Shown here: positions 27,404 through 36,114 of the stretch, piece by piece | How the letters are laid out: each line of letters starts with the position of its first letter | Numbering within the stretch: position 1 is the first letter of the stretch | NCBI RefSeq assembly: GCF_003460605.1 | Contig: NZ_QTVN01000006.1 | Coordinates: 178,951-242,950 of the forward strand | Source of the DNA: Ruminococcus sp. AF31-8BH | GTDB taxonomy: Bacteria; Bacillota; Clostridia; Lachnospirales; Lachnospiraceae | DNA length: 64,000 nucleotides | Direction of reading: 5' to 3' | Position numbers and translations under genes: made by a program | Notes under the pieces: model-generated | What the model was told of the DNA's origin: nothing | Database searches by the model: none | Seen by the model: the letters and a program-made list of their open reading frames with translations, nothing else

Positions 27404-28942
27404 TCAGTTTGCCTCTGTACTGGCAGTTCCATCTGCCTCGTCCTGTGTAACAATCTCACCATTACGTACCTTCGCCATAAGGTCTTTCGCCTTATCAACA
27501 GTACTGTAATCCGGTACCATAACATAAGCCTTCTGGCTCATGGAGTATGGCTTCTCGGTTGCACCGGTTCCATCCACACTGTAGGAAACAATCGTCCAAT
27601 CACCGCCGCCTGCAAGCTGCTGCTGGAGAAGCTGTGCAATTTCTTCGTAGGTAATATTGGTACCAAAGCATCCGTCCAAGCTGGAAAGGATGGAAGAATA
27701 GCTGGTAAGGATTTCCGGAGAAAGTGCTTTATCCACAACGCCTTTGATCACTGCCATCTGGTTCTTGCCTCTCTGGCGGTCACCCTCCTGGAACGCATAT
27801 CGCTCTCTTGAGAATACAAGGGCCTGTTCTCCGTTTACATAGTTCGCTCCCTGATTGAAGTGGTATCCTGTAATATTCTTGGAATCAAAGTCATAATCTG
27901 AATATACAGTAATTCCGCCTAATGCATCAATTACCTTCACAAATCCACCGAAGTTGATCCTAAAGTAATAGTTGATATCAACATCATACAGCATTCCCAG
28001 GGTGTTCATACAAACATCAATTCCATAGATACCTGCATGTGTCAGCTTATCCGGTGCTCCGTTTGAAATGGAAAGCGGCACATAGTAATCACGGGGTGTG
28101 GAAACAAGAAGAATCTCACGGGTGTCTGTATTGATAGTCGCAATGATATTTACATCGCTTCGGCTCTTAGCTGTCATCTCGCCGCGGGTATCAATACCGC
28201 TGAGGTAAATGGTATAAACCTTACCGCCTCTGGAGGTGGTTATCGGCTCTGCTGTCTGAGTATCGCCACTGCCATCAGAGGATGTATTATTTACCTCAAT
28301 CTCACTTTCCACATCAACGGTTCCAACCTGTTTTACCTTTGACTCAAAATCTGCATACCCGTCCATTTCCTCAAGAACATCCAGATATGCGTTATTCAGA
28401 ATAATCGCACCTACTTCATTTTTGTAAAGTCCGTCTGCCAGCTCGGTAAGTCCGGCGTACTCTGTGGTCTGTACTGCTGTGCCAAACTGACTGTTCAGAT
28501 GGTTTACAGCACCGTCCGTGTTCTCACGGTCAAGAGAGGACAAAATACCAAAATTGTATCCTGCAGTTGCTTCAACAGAATCCGCAGCATCGTCACTTCT
28601 TACATAAACTGCAATCTGGGTTACCTCTGTATTAACGCCGGAAATGCCGCTTAATGCATCTCTTGTCTTATTAATATAAAAACTGCCAAGGGCAAGAACT
28701 GCAACCAAAAGCACTGCAAGTATGGTACCTGCTATAAATCTGCCCTTATGTCTGAAATGCCATACCAGCAGCCAGATCACAGCGGTAAACAATACCAATA
28801 CAATGCCTATGATCAGCATATAAATCGTGGGAACCATCTTAGTCATTGCAAGAAGTCCCATGAAAACAACAGAAAGCATAAGTACAATGATCGTGATCAC
28901 TGCGCCTGGAATCCAGTCGTTTCTTCTTCTCCTTCTACTCAT
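27404..28942 (-). CDS. LCP (LytR-CpsA-Psr) family cell-wall glycopolymer transferase
   Basis: A membrane-anchored enzyme that would transfer lipid-linked glycopolymers to peptidoglycan. The 512-residue product has an Arg-rich start, three N-terminal membrane helices, an extracellular spacer domain, then the LCP catalytic domain: YLSGIDTRGEMTAKSRSDVN (Asp/Arg pyrophosphate-binding), LVSTPRDYYVPL, and FSRERYAFQEGDRQRGKNQM. I chose the start at 28942 because AAGGAG lies seven bases upstream. It is next to a capsule-type cluster, so it is the likely ligase for that glycan. The frame ends at STEAN, but another frame continues with an acidic tail that looks coding. Confidence 0.88.
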   Translation of the reverse strand: MSRRRRRNDWIPGAVITIIVLMLSVVFMGLLAMTKMVPTIYMLIIGIVLVLFTAVIWLLVWHFRHKGRFIAGTILAVLLVAVLALGSFYINKTRDALSGISGVNTEVTQIAVYVRSDDAADSVEATAGYNFGILSSLDRENTDGAVNHLNSQFGTAVQTTEYAGLTELADGLYKNEVGAIILNNAYLDVLEEMDGYADFESKVKQVGTVDVESEIEVNNTSSDGSGDTQTAEPITTSRGGKVYTIYLSGIDTRGEMTAKSRSDVNIIATINTDTREILLVSTPRDYYVPLSISNGAPDKLTHAGIYGIDVCMNTLGMLYDVDINYYFRINFGGFVKVIDALGGITVYSDYDFDSKNITGYHFNQGANYVNGEQALVFSRERYAFQEGDRQRGKNQMAVIKGVVDKALSPEILTSYSSILSSLDGCFGTNITYEEIAQLLQQQLAGGGDWTIVSYSVDGTGATEKPYSMSQKAYVMVPDYSTVDKAKDLMAKVRNGEIVTQDEADGTASTEAN

Positions 28943-28973
28943 CGTGTAACTCCTTTTCTTATAGTCATTCATC

Positions 28974-29000
28974 GTTACTGTTCACGGAATGAACAGTAAC
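28974..29000. repeat. Perfect inverted repeat in the LCP gene leader
   Basis: GTTACTGTTCA and TGAACAGTAAC pair over 11 bases around a 5-base loop, about 30 bases upstream of the LCP start. No U-run follows in the direction of the LCP gene, so it is not an ordinary terminator. It could be an operator or an mRNA 5' hairpin. Confidence 0.6.
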
Positions 29001-29060
29001 CTTTTATCAGAACATAGCATATATTTTATATGCTGACAACTGGAAAATCAAGTCAAATAG

Positions 29061-29069
29061 TGATATAAT
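29061..29069 (+). promoter_or_regulatory. Extended -10 promoter for the homocysteine methyltransferase
   Basis: TGATATAAT is a perfect extended -10 (TGnTATAAT). No good -35 lies at the standard spacing, as is common for extended -10 promoters. Confidence 0.5.
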
Positions 29070-29109
29070 GCAAAAGATTTATATTTATTTTTTTATGAAA
29101 ACGTTATAA

Positions 29110-29224
29110 TTTCCAGGACGCGGATGGGACTATGACGAAATCTACCGTATCCGGCAGAACTATATCATGTATACCCGGACAATGGGCAAGAAAATGTTCT
29201 GCCAATCTAAGGAGGAATTATCAT
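29110..29224 (+). pseudogene. Orphan coding-like fragment in the methyltransferase leader
   Basis: One plus frame reads RGWDYDEIYRIRQNYIMYTR and TMGKKMFCQSKEEL with normal codon use and no stop for over 50 codons, but it has no proper start: the upstream codon is TAA, and the only ATG codons are internal without a ribosome-binding site. It runs out of frame into the methyltransferase. I read it as a gene remnant or a tiny unrecognised ORF. Confidence 0.3.
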
Positions 29225-30106
29225 ATGACAAAACAGGATTTTCAGACACTTACACAGAATGTTGTTCTTCTTGATGGAGCTACAGGTTCTAATCTGATGG
29301 CTGCCGGCATGCCAAAGGGCGTCTGCACAGAGGAGTGGGTACTGGCACATAAGGATGTATTCCAGGCCCTTCAGAGAGGCTATGTAGAAGCGGGAAGCGA
29401 TATTATCTATGCTCCTACCTTTGGTGGTAATCGCATAAATCTCACCATGCATCATCTTCAGGATCAGATAAAAGAGATCAACACCCGCCTGGTGTCTTAT
29501 TCCAGGGAGGTGGCAGACGCAGCTTCCCGCAAGGTTTATGTTGCTGCTGACATTACCACTAGCGGTAAGATGATGGAGCCTGCCGGAGATATGACCTATG
29601 AGGCCGCTTTCGAAATGTACCGGGAGCAGATTGAAATTCTGAAAAATGCAGGAGTTGACCTGATTATTGCAGAAACCATGATCAATATCGAAGAGACTCT
29701 TGCTGCTGTAGATGCTGCTTCCACAGTCTGCCAGCTTCCGATTATGTGTACTATGACTGTAGATGCTGACGGAAGTATTTTCAGCGGTGGAAATGCCATT
29801 GAAGCTGCTGTTTCTCTGGAGGCTGCAGGCGCTGATGCAGTAGGTGTAAACTGTTCCGTTGGTCCGGACCAGCTGATTTCTGTTATTCGAAACATCCGCG
29901 AGAATGTTTCCATTCCGGTTATCGCCAAGCCCAATGCAGGAATGCCTTTCATTGATGATCAGGGAAATGCCGTATATTCTATGAAAGCCCCGGATTTTGC
30001 GAAGCACATCAAGGCACTGATTGATGCGGGCGCTGGCATTGTAGGCGGATGCTGCGGCACCACACCGGAATACATTAAAGAAGTAGCAACTATATTAGAG
30101 CGGTAA
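29225..30106 (+). CDS. Homocysteine S-methyltransferase family protein
   Basis: A 293-residue TIM-barrel methyltransferase like the N-terminal homocysteine domain of MetH, or MmuM/BHMT. LLDGATGSNLMAAGMPKG is the N-terminal signature. The zinc-binding cysteines are in VGVNCSVGP and GGCCGTTPEYI. It lacks the folate, cobalamin and activation domains of MetH, so it either uses another methyl donor or works with separate subunits. I placed the start at 29225 because AGGAGG lies nine bases upstream. Monocistronic, with a terminator downstream. Confidence 0.87.
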   Translation: MTKQDFQTLTQNVVLLDGATGSNLMAAGMPKGVCTEEWVLAHKDVFQALQRGYVEAGSDIIYAPTFGGNRINLTMHHLQDQIKEINTRLVSYSREVADAASRKVYVAADITTSGKMMEPAGDMTYEAAFEMYREQIEILKNAGVDLIIAETMINIEETLAAVDAASTVCQLPIMCTMTVDADGSIFSGGNAIEAAVSLEAAGADAVGVNCSVGPDQLISVIRNIRENVSIPVIAKPNAGMPFIDDQGNAVYSMKAPDFAKHIKALIDAGAGIVGGCCGTTPEYIKEVATILER

Positions 30107-30111
30107 TTTGT

Positions 30112-30162
30112 AAAAGCAGCAATAGGATAGCTGGTGAATCCAGATGTGCTACTGCTGCTTTT
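30112..30162. terminator. Bidirectional terminator between convergent genes
   Basis: AAAAGCAGCAATAG pairs with CTACTGCTGCTTTT (13 of 14) around a loop of about 20 bases. A- and T-runs at the ends make it usable in both directions, between the methyltransferase and the DUF362 gene. Confidence 0.75.
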
Positions 30163-30220
30163 CATGTTAAAGTTCTTATTTTTCCTTAGATGCAAGAAGT
30201 GCTCTCAAACGAGCATTCAA

Positions 30221-31381
30221 TCACTTCACCTTAATCGCCTTCTTCGGGCACATCTCCTGACAGCAGAAGCATCGGATACACTTTTTATAATCATATACCG
30301 GCGGATTCTCTTTTCCTTTTCGGAAAGCCACAGCTTTACCGGGAACAGGGCAGCTGTTTACGCAAATGCCGCAGCGAATACATTTCTCCGGTTCGATATA
30401 GGGCTTCTTCTGGAAAATATTCAGGGCTTTGGCTAATTTTGTCCAGACATTGCTGCGTATCTGAATACGGTCCACATTGAAATCCGGTTTTCCGTACCGG
30501 CAAACCAAGTCCTCCATGGATACAGGCTGTTTCGAATGCATGGCATCTGCCACCACAATCTCAATATTCTCTTCCCGGCAGTGTCCAAGTCCCATCTTTT
30601 CCCCATGATAGTTTGTTGGTACCATCTCCGGCTTCAGATACACCAGCCTTGCAAACACGCTGTCCAGTGCCACCGGATCTGTGGACATAAGGATCACATT
30701 CATTGCAATTGGATCTCCGGACCCTGGACCGTTGCCTTCCATTGCTGTGATTCCATCCATAATATAAAGCCTCGGCTTCACATATTGATTCAGATCGATC
30801 AGCATACGCGCAAAGCTGTCTGCACTTGGATATTTTGTATGGCCGATTGCCTTATTTTTCCCATAGATGAAGCCATAGCTGTTTTTTACAGCACCTGTGA
30901 TCCGTTCTAGGGCATGGGTTTTCATTTTGGAAAGGGAAATGACGCAGTCTGCCTCCAGAAGCTCCTTTGGGAGAATAAATTCCCTGGCCTGAATCCCCTG
31001 GGGATAATCTACATGCACTCCTTTGGTATAGTCAATGGCCGGAATCTCGTATTTTTCCAGGTAGGTATCCATGCCGGTTCCCTGGATCACCTGTCTGGTG
31101 GTTCCGTGACCGCAGGAATCTGCAAGGACAATGTTGGCATAGCCTTCCTCCCGTAAAACTCTGGCAAAGGCACCAACTACCACAGGATGGGTGATCACTG
31201 CCTTTTCTACTTCTGCCTTCTTCAAAAGATTGGGCTTAAGCAGAAGCTTCTCTTCTTTTCCAATCAGTGCTTCAAGCCCACCAAGTTCCTTCAGACCAGC
31301 TTTTAAAAGATTATAGATTTTTTCTTCCTCATATGCCTCACAAGGAAGCACAACTACTTTACTTTTTTTATTCATGCACAA
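30221..31381 (-). CDS. DUF362 domain protein with two 4Fe-4S clusters
   Basis: A 386-residue iron-sulfur protein. Residues 1-300 are DUF362 (LLLKPNLLKKAEVEKAVITH, ADSCGHGTTR, MKTHALERITGAVKNSYGF). The C-terminus is a bacterial ferredoxin domain with CIRCGICVNSCPVPGKA and CIRCFCCQEMCPKKAI, two CxxCxxCxxxC motifs. The function of DUF362 is not established, though it is often near redox or cofactor genes. It lies six bases after ptsI, so the two are co-transcribed, an association with no obvious logic. A start two codons later is possible. Confidence 0.85.
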   Translation of the reverse strand: MCMNKKSKVVVLPCEAYEEEKIYNLLKAGLKELGGLEALIGKEEKLLLKPNLLKKAEVEKAVITHPVVVGAFARVLREEGYANIVLADSCGHGTTRQVIQGTGMDTYLEKYEIPAIDYTKGVHVDYPQGIQAREFILPKELLEADCVISLSKMKTHALERITGAVKNSYGFIYGKNKAIGHTKYPSADSFARMLIDLNQYVKPRLYIMDGITAMEGNGPGSGDPIAMNVILMSTDPVALDSVFARLVYLKPEMVPTNYHGEKMGLGHCREENIEIVVADAMHSKQPVSMEDLVCRYGKPDFNVDRIQIRSNVWTKLAKALNIFQKKPYIEPEKCIRCGICVNSCPVPGKAVAFRKGKENPPVYDYKKCIRCFCCQEMCPKKAIKVK

Positions 31382-31387
31382 TGTCCT

Positions 31388-33022
31388 TTATTCATCTTCA
31401 TTTTTCACCCGCGCAGCTCGCAGTGCCTTTCTCACCGGCAAAATACATGCCGGTACCACAGACAATGCGTCTACACCCATCCGCAGAAAGGTCTCTGTCA
31501 GCCTTGTATCTGCTGCCAGCTCACCGCAGAGACAAACCTTACAGTTCTCTTTGTGTCCTGCATCTATAATCATTTTGATCATACGCACAACCGCCGGATG
31601 ATGATCGTCATATTTCTTCTGAAGCAAAGGATTCTGGCGATCCATGGCTAGAGTATACTGGGTCAGGTCATTGGTTCCGATTCCAAGGAAATCCACACGT
31701 CTGGCAAGCTCCTCCCCAATCATTACGGCCGCAGGAGTTTCCATCATAATACCGGTTCGGATATTTTTAAAAGGAATCCCCTCACCGGTCAGCTCAGCCT
31801 TCACCTCCCGGATCAGTTCCTCAATCGCATCCATTTCCTCCTCTTCACTGATCATCGGATACATCATCCCCAGATTTCCGTACCAGCTTGCACGGTAAAT
31901 GGCGCGAATCTGTGTTTTAAACAGATTTTTCCGGTCCAGGCAAAAACGGATTCCACGATTGCCCATAAGAGGATTTGTTTCCTGAGGAATCTCCAGGTAG
32001 GCTGCCTGTTTGTCTGCACCAAGATCAGCTGTTCGAATGACCACCAGACGATCCCCCATGGTCTGTGCCGTCTTCTTGTATGCCTGGAAAAGCTCTTCCT
32101 CTCCCGGGTAGCTCTCTCTTCCCAGGTATTGGAACTCACTTCGAAGCAGTCCGATTCCCCTTGCGCCATAATAAAGCGCACTGTTCAGGTCATCCAGACT
32201 TCCGATATTTGCATAAATTCCTACTTCCTTGCCATCCAGGGTGATGTCTTTTTCATCCTTTAGCTTCAAAAGAGCTTCCCGCTCCACAATATCCGCTTTT
32301 CTGCGGATTTCGTATTCCCTTCTCACCTCACGGTCCGGTTCCAGATAAAGAGTTCCGGTATAACCATCGATTATGGCAACTGTATCCTCCCATTCCTCTT
32401 CGGATGCGGGAATTCCTACTCCTGTTACACAGGGAATATCCATGCTTTTGGCAAGGATTGCTGTATGAGAGGTTGCAGAGCCTTTACGTGTCACAATGCC
32501 AAGAAGCTTGTCCTTATCCATCTCCATCAGTTCAGCCGGAGACAGGGCATCTGCAGCCAGAATTACCGGCTCCTCACCCAGATTGATTTTTTTCTCTTCT
32601 TTTCCCAGGATTTCCAGAAAGAGGTCTGAAACCCTGCTTACATTGTGAATCCGTTCTTTTATAGACGGATCCTTCAGATTGCTAAACGTGCCATTTAACT
32701 CGTCCCGTGTGGTCTGCACTGCATAGGCAGCAGTTACCTTTTCGCCGCTTATCATGCTCTGTACCGCCCGAAGAAAGCTGCCGGAGCCAAGAAGCTCAGC
32801 CTGCTCAAGTACCTGATGTTCAATAGCTTCTGAGATTCCTGCGCTATCATATTCTTCCTTCAGGGTCTGCATCACATGTCTTCTTGCTATATCAAAATTA
32901 CGCTGTTCCGTCTTTATATCATCTGCCTGATGCTGTCGGAGCTGATATTCTCCTTTTTGGTAAAACCGTATTTTTCCGATGGCAATTCCCGCAAATGCGG
33001 AAGCACCCTTGTATATTTCCAT
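31388..33022 (-). CDS. ptsI: Phosphoenolpyruvate-protein phosphotransferase (PTS enzyme I)
   Basis: The first phosphotransfer step of the PTS: it takes phosphate from PEP and passes it to HPr. The 544-residue product shows the HPr-interacting N-terminal domain, the active-site histidine in GSATSHTAILAKSMDIPCV (about 185-203), the PEP-binding signature GIGTNDLTQYTLAMDRQN, and the catalytic cysteine region CKVCLCGELAAD. ptsH is not next to it. It has its own promoter at 33095-33123. Confidence 0.93.
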   Translation of the reverse strand: MEIYKGASAFAGIAIGKIRFYQKGEYQLRQHQADDIKTEQRNFDIARRHVMQTLKEEYDSAGISEAIEHQVLEQAELLGSGSFLRAVQSMISGEKVTAAYAVQTTRDELNGTFSNLKDPSIKERIHNVSRVSDLFLEILGKEEKKINLGEEPVILAADALSPAELMEMDKDKLLGIVTRKGSATSHTAILAKSMDIPCVTGVGIPASEEEWEDTVAIIDGYTGTLYLEPDREVRREYEIRRKADIVEREALLKLKDEKDITLDGKEVGIYANIGSLDDLNSALYYGARGIGLLRSEFQYLGRESYPGEEELFQAYKKTAQTMGDRLVVIRTADLGADKQAAYLEIPQETNPLMGNRGIRFCLDRKNLFKTQIRAIYRASWYGNLGMMYPMISEEEEMDAIEELIREVKAELTGEGIPFKNIRTGIMMETPAAVMIGEELARRVDFLGIGTNDLTQYTLAMDRQNPLLQKKYDDHHPAVVRMIKMIIDAGHKENCKVCLCGELAADTRLTETFLRMGVDALSVVPACILPVRKALRAARVKNEDE

Positions 33023-33046
33023 GTTGTTCTCCCTTTAGCGAATAGG

Positions 33047-33072
33047 AAAGGCAGACTCAAAAGCCTGCCTCT
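33047..33072 (-). terminator. Hairpin in the ptsI leader, possible potD terminator
   Basis: AGGCAG and CTGCCT form a short stem with a loop of 10 bases, then TTTCC. It lies between the ptsI promoter and start. The U-run is poor, so termination is uncertain. Confidence 0.35.
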
Positions 33073-33094
33073 ACAAACTGTTGCTTTTGTATCA

Positions 33095-33123
33095 ATTATA
33101 CAACGCAACTCTTTTTAATGCAA
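33095..33123 (-). promoter_or_regulatory. Promoter for ptsI
   Basis: TTGCAT (33118-33123) and TATAAT (33095-33100) with an exact 17-base spacer on the minus strand, just after the potD stop. Confidence 0.65.
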
Positions 33124-33130
33124 TTTTGAA

Positions 33131-34159
33131 TTAATCACAAGCCGCCTTAAATTCCGTCCAGTTCTTATTATACTGCTCCTCTGCCTTTGCATTTACATTC
33201 TTGATGCTTTCGCCGCTGGTTACGCTGTCCGGCACTACCAGGTTCTCATCTACCAGCTGGTCAGCCGCCTTGTTTGTGCAGTAGTATCCAATATAATCAA
33301 AGCACTCTGCTGCAATCTCAGGTCTTAAAATATAATCCACAAACTGATATGCCGCCTCAGCATTAGGTGCAGCACTTGGAATGAACATGCCCATTACGCC
33401 AAATCCAAGACCCTCTTCCGGGTAAACCACCTTCAGCTCCGGATCCTCTGCAAGAGCTGCTGTTACCTGGGAAGTATAAAGGAGCGCCACAGATGCCTCA
33501 CCGTTCAGAAGCGCATTCTGGGTATTGTCATCCTGGATCATACGAATATTAGGTGCCAGCTCCACAAGCTTTTCACCGGCCTCCTTAATCGTATCCACAT
33601 CCTCCTCATTCATGCTTTTCCCCATGGTAAGAAGTGTGATTCCATTGATAACACGATAGTTGGCAATCAATGCCACACTGTCCTCAAGGGACGGATCCCA
33701 CAGATCCTTATAGCCCTTAATGTCCAGCTCCACCTCATCCGGATCGTAAACGATCAGCGGGATTCCTGCGCCGTAGGGTACGGTGTACTCATCATTTTCA
33801 TCATAGAACTGTCCCTGGTAAAGAGGGTTGATGTTATCCCAATTGGAAATTTTTTCCTTGTCAAGCTTAGTGGCAAGGCCTTCCTCTATAATTTTCTCAA
33901 GGATATAATCGTCTGCAATTACCACATCATAATCTCCGCCCTTTGCCATGGAAACCTTCTCAAGCATGGTTTCATCTGTGTCAAAATTGGAGTATACAAT
34001 CTTGCATCCTGTCTCTTCCTCAAAGCCATCCAGAACCTCCTGAGGAAACATTCCCTCCCAGGTGTAAAGAACCAGCTCAGAATCAGCTGCATATACAGGT
34101 GCCACGCTGCCGCATACTGCTGCCACTGTTAAAATTGCTGCAAGTAACTTTTTCTTCAT
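33131..34159 (-). CDS. potD: Spermidine/putrescine-binding protein
   Basis: The extracellular polyamine-binding component of the ABC transporter. The 342-residue product has a Sec signal peptide (KKKLLAAILTVAAVCGSVA, cleavage about VYA-AD) and a mature part with LVLYTWEGMFPQEVLDGFEE and YDVVIADDYILEKI, typical of PotD. Lipobox is absent although the cell type would need an anchor. It is the last gene, 98 bases after the potC-potD fusion, with a hairpin between them. It is a second, separate polyamine-binding domain in addition to the fused one. Confidence 0.9.
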   Translation of the reverse strand: MKKKLLAAILTVAAVCGSVAPVYAADSELVLYTWEGMFPQEVLDGFEEETGCKIVYSNFDTDETMLEKVSMAKGGDYDVVIADDYILEKIIEEGLATKLDKEKISNWDNINPLYQGQFYDENDEYTVPYGAGIPLIVYDPDEVELDIKGYKDLWDPSLEDSVALIANYRVINGITLLTMGKSMNEEDVDTIKEAGEKLVELAPNIRMIQDDNTQNALLNGEASVALLYTSQVTAALAEDPELKVVYPEEGLGFGVMGMFIPSAAPNAEAAYQFVDYILRPEIAAECFDYIGYYCTNKAADQLVDENLVVPDSVTSGESIKNVNAKAEEQYNKNWTEFKAACD

Positions 34160-34198
34160 AGTCGATCTCCTTTTTCGTCTTACGGTTTCCCGCTGCCT

Positions 34199-34247
34199 GC
34201 CCCGTCAGCTTTTGAAAGTGCTGCTGCATCTGCCCAGGTGACGGGGC
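34199..34247 (-). repeat. Intergenic hairpin between the potC-potD fusion and potD
   Basis: GCCCCGTCA and TGACGGGGC form a perfect 9-bp stem around a 31-base loop. No U-run follows. Such intercistronic stems often protect or process the mRNA so that the binding protein is made in excess; that role is inferred. Confidence 0.55.
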
Positions 34248-34257
34248 TTACCTGCAT

Positions 34258-36105
34258 TTACTCGGCCTTGATCTTGGTCCACAGCTCTGCGTATTTCTGC
34301 TTGATCTTCGGCTCCTGATAGCGGAAAATCTCACTGTTAGGATTCTCGAAATCCGGAATATAAGAAGAAACGCCCTCATACTCACCACTGATCATGGTCT
34401 CGTAAACACTCTTTACAGGAGAAGTATAACCTACTTCTTCCGTATTGGAAAGAGCAGATTTTTCTTCCAGCATAAAATTAATAAACTGATGGGCCAGCTC
34501 CACCTCGCTGCAGTCTCTTGTGATTACCATCGCATCATACCAGTTATTGGTTCCCTGTCCCGGTGTGAAATAGTCCATATTCGGATTTTCACTGATAATA
34601 TAGGAAGCATCTCCGGAATAAACTACTGCCATTGCCTTATTGCCGGAAATCATATTATCGATCACATCATCACCTGCATAAATAGGATCCATGGTGTTTC
34701 TCTGATTAACCAGCCACTGATAAGCCTCCTGAATCTGTTTTTCATCCGTTGTGTTCATGGAATATCCAAGGGCCTTTAAGGCTATCATAAAGGAATCTCG
34801 CTCAGAATCATACATGTAAATATTTCCTTTATACTTGGTATCACAAAGAATCTCCCAGCCCTCCTGAAGATCTGCCGGATCTACCACCGTCTTATCATAC
34901 AGAATTCCTACTGTTCCCCAGAAATACGGGCAGGAATAACGGTTGCCCGGATCATAGCTCTTATTCATAACCTCTTTCATCAGATTCGCCTTATTGGGAA
35001 TCTGATCCCAGTCAATATGCTGGAGATAATCCTCTTTGATCAGACGCTCGATCATATAATCGGAAGGTACCAGCACATCATAGGATTCACCGCCGGACAG
35101 CTTGGTGTACATCATCTCATTGGACTCAAAGGTCTCATACACCACAGTACAGTTATATTCCTCCTCAAACTCTTTAAGAAGTGCAAGATCAATATATTCT
35201 CCTGCATTATACACCTTCAGCACATGGCTCTCTCCTGCTGCACCGCCGCATTTTGCAAGGCCAAAGCCAAGAGCCGCCACTACCAGAAGTGCGATCACAC
35301 GCTGAATCTTTTTCGTATGCTTACTTGCATGCTTCTCAAGAATCGGCGGAAGCATATTTGCGAAAACAAGTACCAGAATAATAACCACGATTACAATAGT
35401 AGACAAGGCATTAATGGTAGGATTGATTCGCTTGGTCATATTGTAGACAACAATAGAAATATTTTTCACACCGTTGCCGGATACAAAATAAGAAATTACA
35501 AAATCATCAAAGGACATGGTAAACGCAAGCAAGGCGCCGGCGAAAATACCGTCCTTGATCATAGGCACAATTACCTTTGTCAATGCCTGGAAGGGTGTTG
35601 CTCCAAGATCCATTGCCGCATTTGCCAGGTTGGGATCCAGACTTCTTACCTTTGGATAAACACTGGTGATAACATATGGCGTACAAAAGGAAATATGCGC
35701 CAGCAGCATGGTGATGTATCCCTTGCGAAAGCCCAGTGAGGAAAAAAGAAGCATCAGTCCGATGGCTGTTACAATATCCGGGTTAAGGATCGGCAGGTTA
35801 TTAATATTTAAAAGTGTTTCCTTTAACACCTTCCGTGATTTGGAAAGCCCGATGGCTGTAATAGTTCCAAGAACGGTAGAGATCACAGTTGCCAGGATGG
35901 CAATCGTCACAGATACGTAAACCGCCTTGCTGACTTCTGTATTATGAAGCAGCTCGGTATACCATCTCATGGAAAATCCCGTAAATTTAGTCAGGGATTT
36001 CGATGAGTTAAAGGAAAAAATCATGGTCACCAGAATTGGCAGGTAAAAAAACACCAGGCAGATGGCCACGTAAAATCTCTGAAAAAAGCTTGTCTTCTTC
36101 TGCAT
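34258..36105 (-). CDS. potCD: PotC-PotD fusion: polyamine ABC permease joined to its substrate-binding domain
   Basis: A 615-residue fusion. Residues 1-260 are a PotC-type permease (YLPILVTMIFSFNSSK, and the EAA loop AAMDLGATPFQALTKVIVP). A basic linker and a further membrane helix (RVIALLVVAALGFGLAKCGG) follow. Residues from about 290 are a PotD domain (VLKVYNAGEYIDLALLKEF, YDVLVPSDYMIERLI). The domain is thus tethered outside by a membrane helix instead of a lipid anchor. Fusions of this kind occur in Clostridia. It lies nine bases after potB of the same set. Confidence 0.9.
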   Translation of the reverse strand: MQKKTSFFQRFYVAICLVFFYLPILVTMIFSFNSSKSLTKFTGFSMRWYTELLHNTEVSKAVYVSVTIAILATVISTVLGTITAIGLSKSRKVLKETLLNINNLPILNPDIVTAIGLMLLFSSLGFRKGYITMLLAHISFCTPYVITSVYPKVRSLDPNLANAAMDLGATPFQALTKVIVPMIKDGIFAGALLAFTMSFDDFVISYFVSGNGVKNISIVVYNMTKRINPTINALSTIVIVVIILVLVFANMLPPILEKHASKHTKKIQRVIALLVVAALGFGLAKCGGAAGESHVLKVYNAGEYIDLALLKEFEEEYNCTVVYETFESNEMMYTKLSGGESYDVLVPSDYMIERLIKEDYLQHIDWDQIPNKANLMKEVMNKSYDPGNRYSCPYFWGTVGILYDKTVVDPADLQEGWEILCDTKYKGNIYMYDSERDSFMIALKALGYSMNTTDEKQIQEAYQWLVNQRNTMDPIYAGDDVIDNMISGNKAMAVVYSGDASYIISENPNMDYFTPGQGTNNWYDAMVITRDCSEVELAHQFINFMLEEKSALSNTEEVGYTSPVKSVYETMISGEYEGVSSYIPDFENPNSEIFRYQEPKIKQKYAELWTKIKAE

Positions 36106-36114
36106 GATACCCTC

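Noticed and set aside
29207-30007. 266-codon minus-strand frame in the homocysteine methyltransferase gene
   Set aside because: Antisense to a protein with clear zinc motifs and start; no domain.
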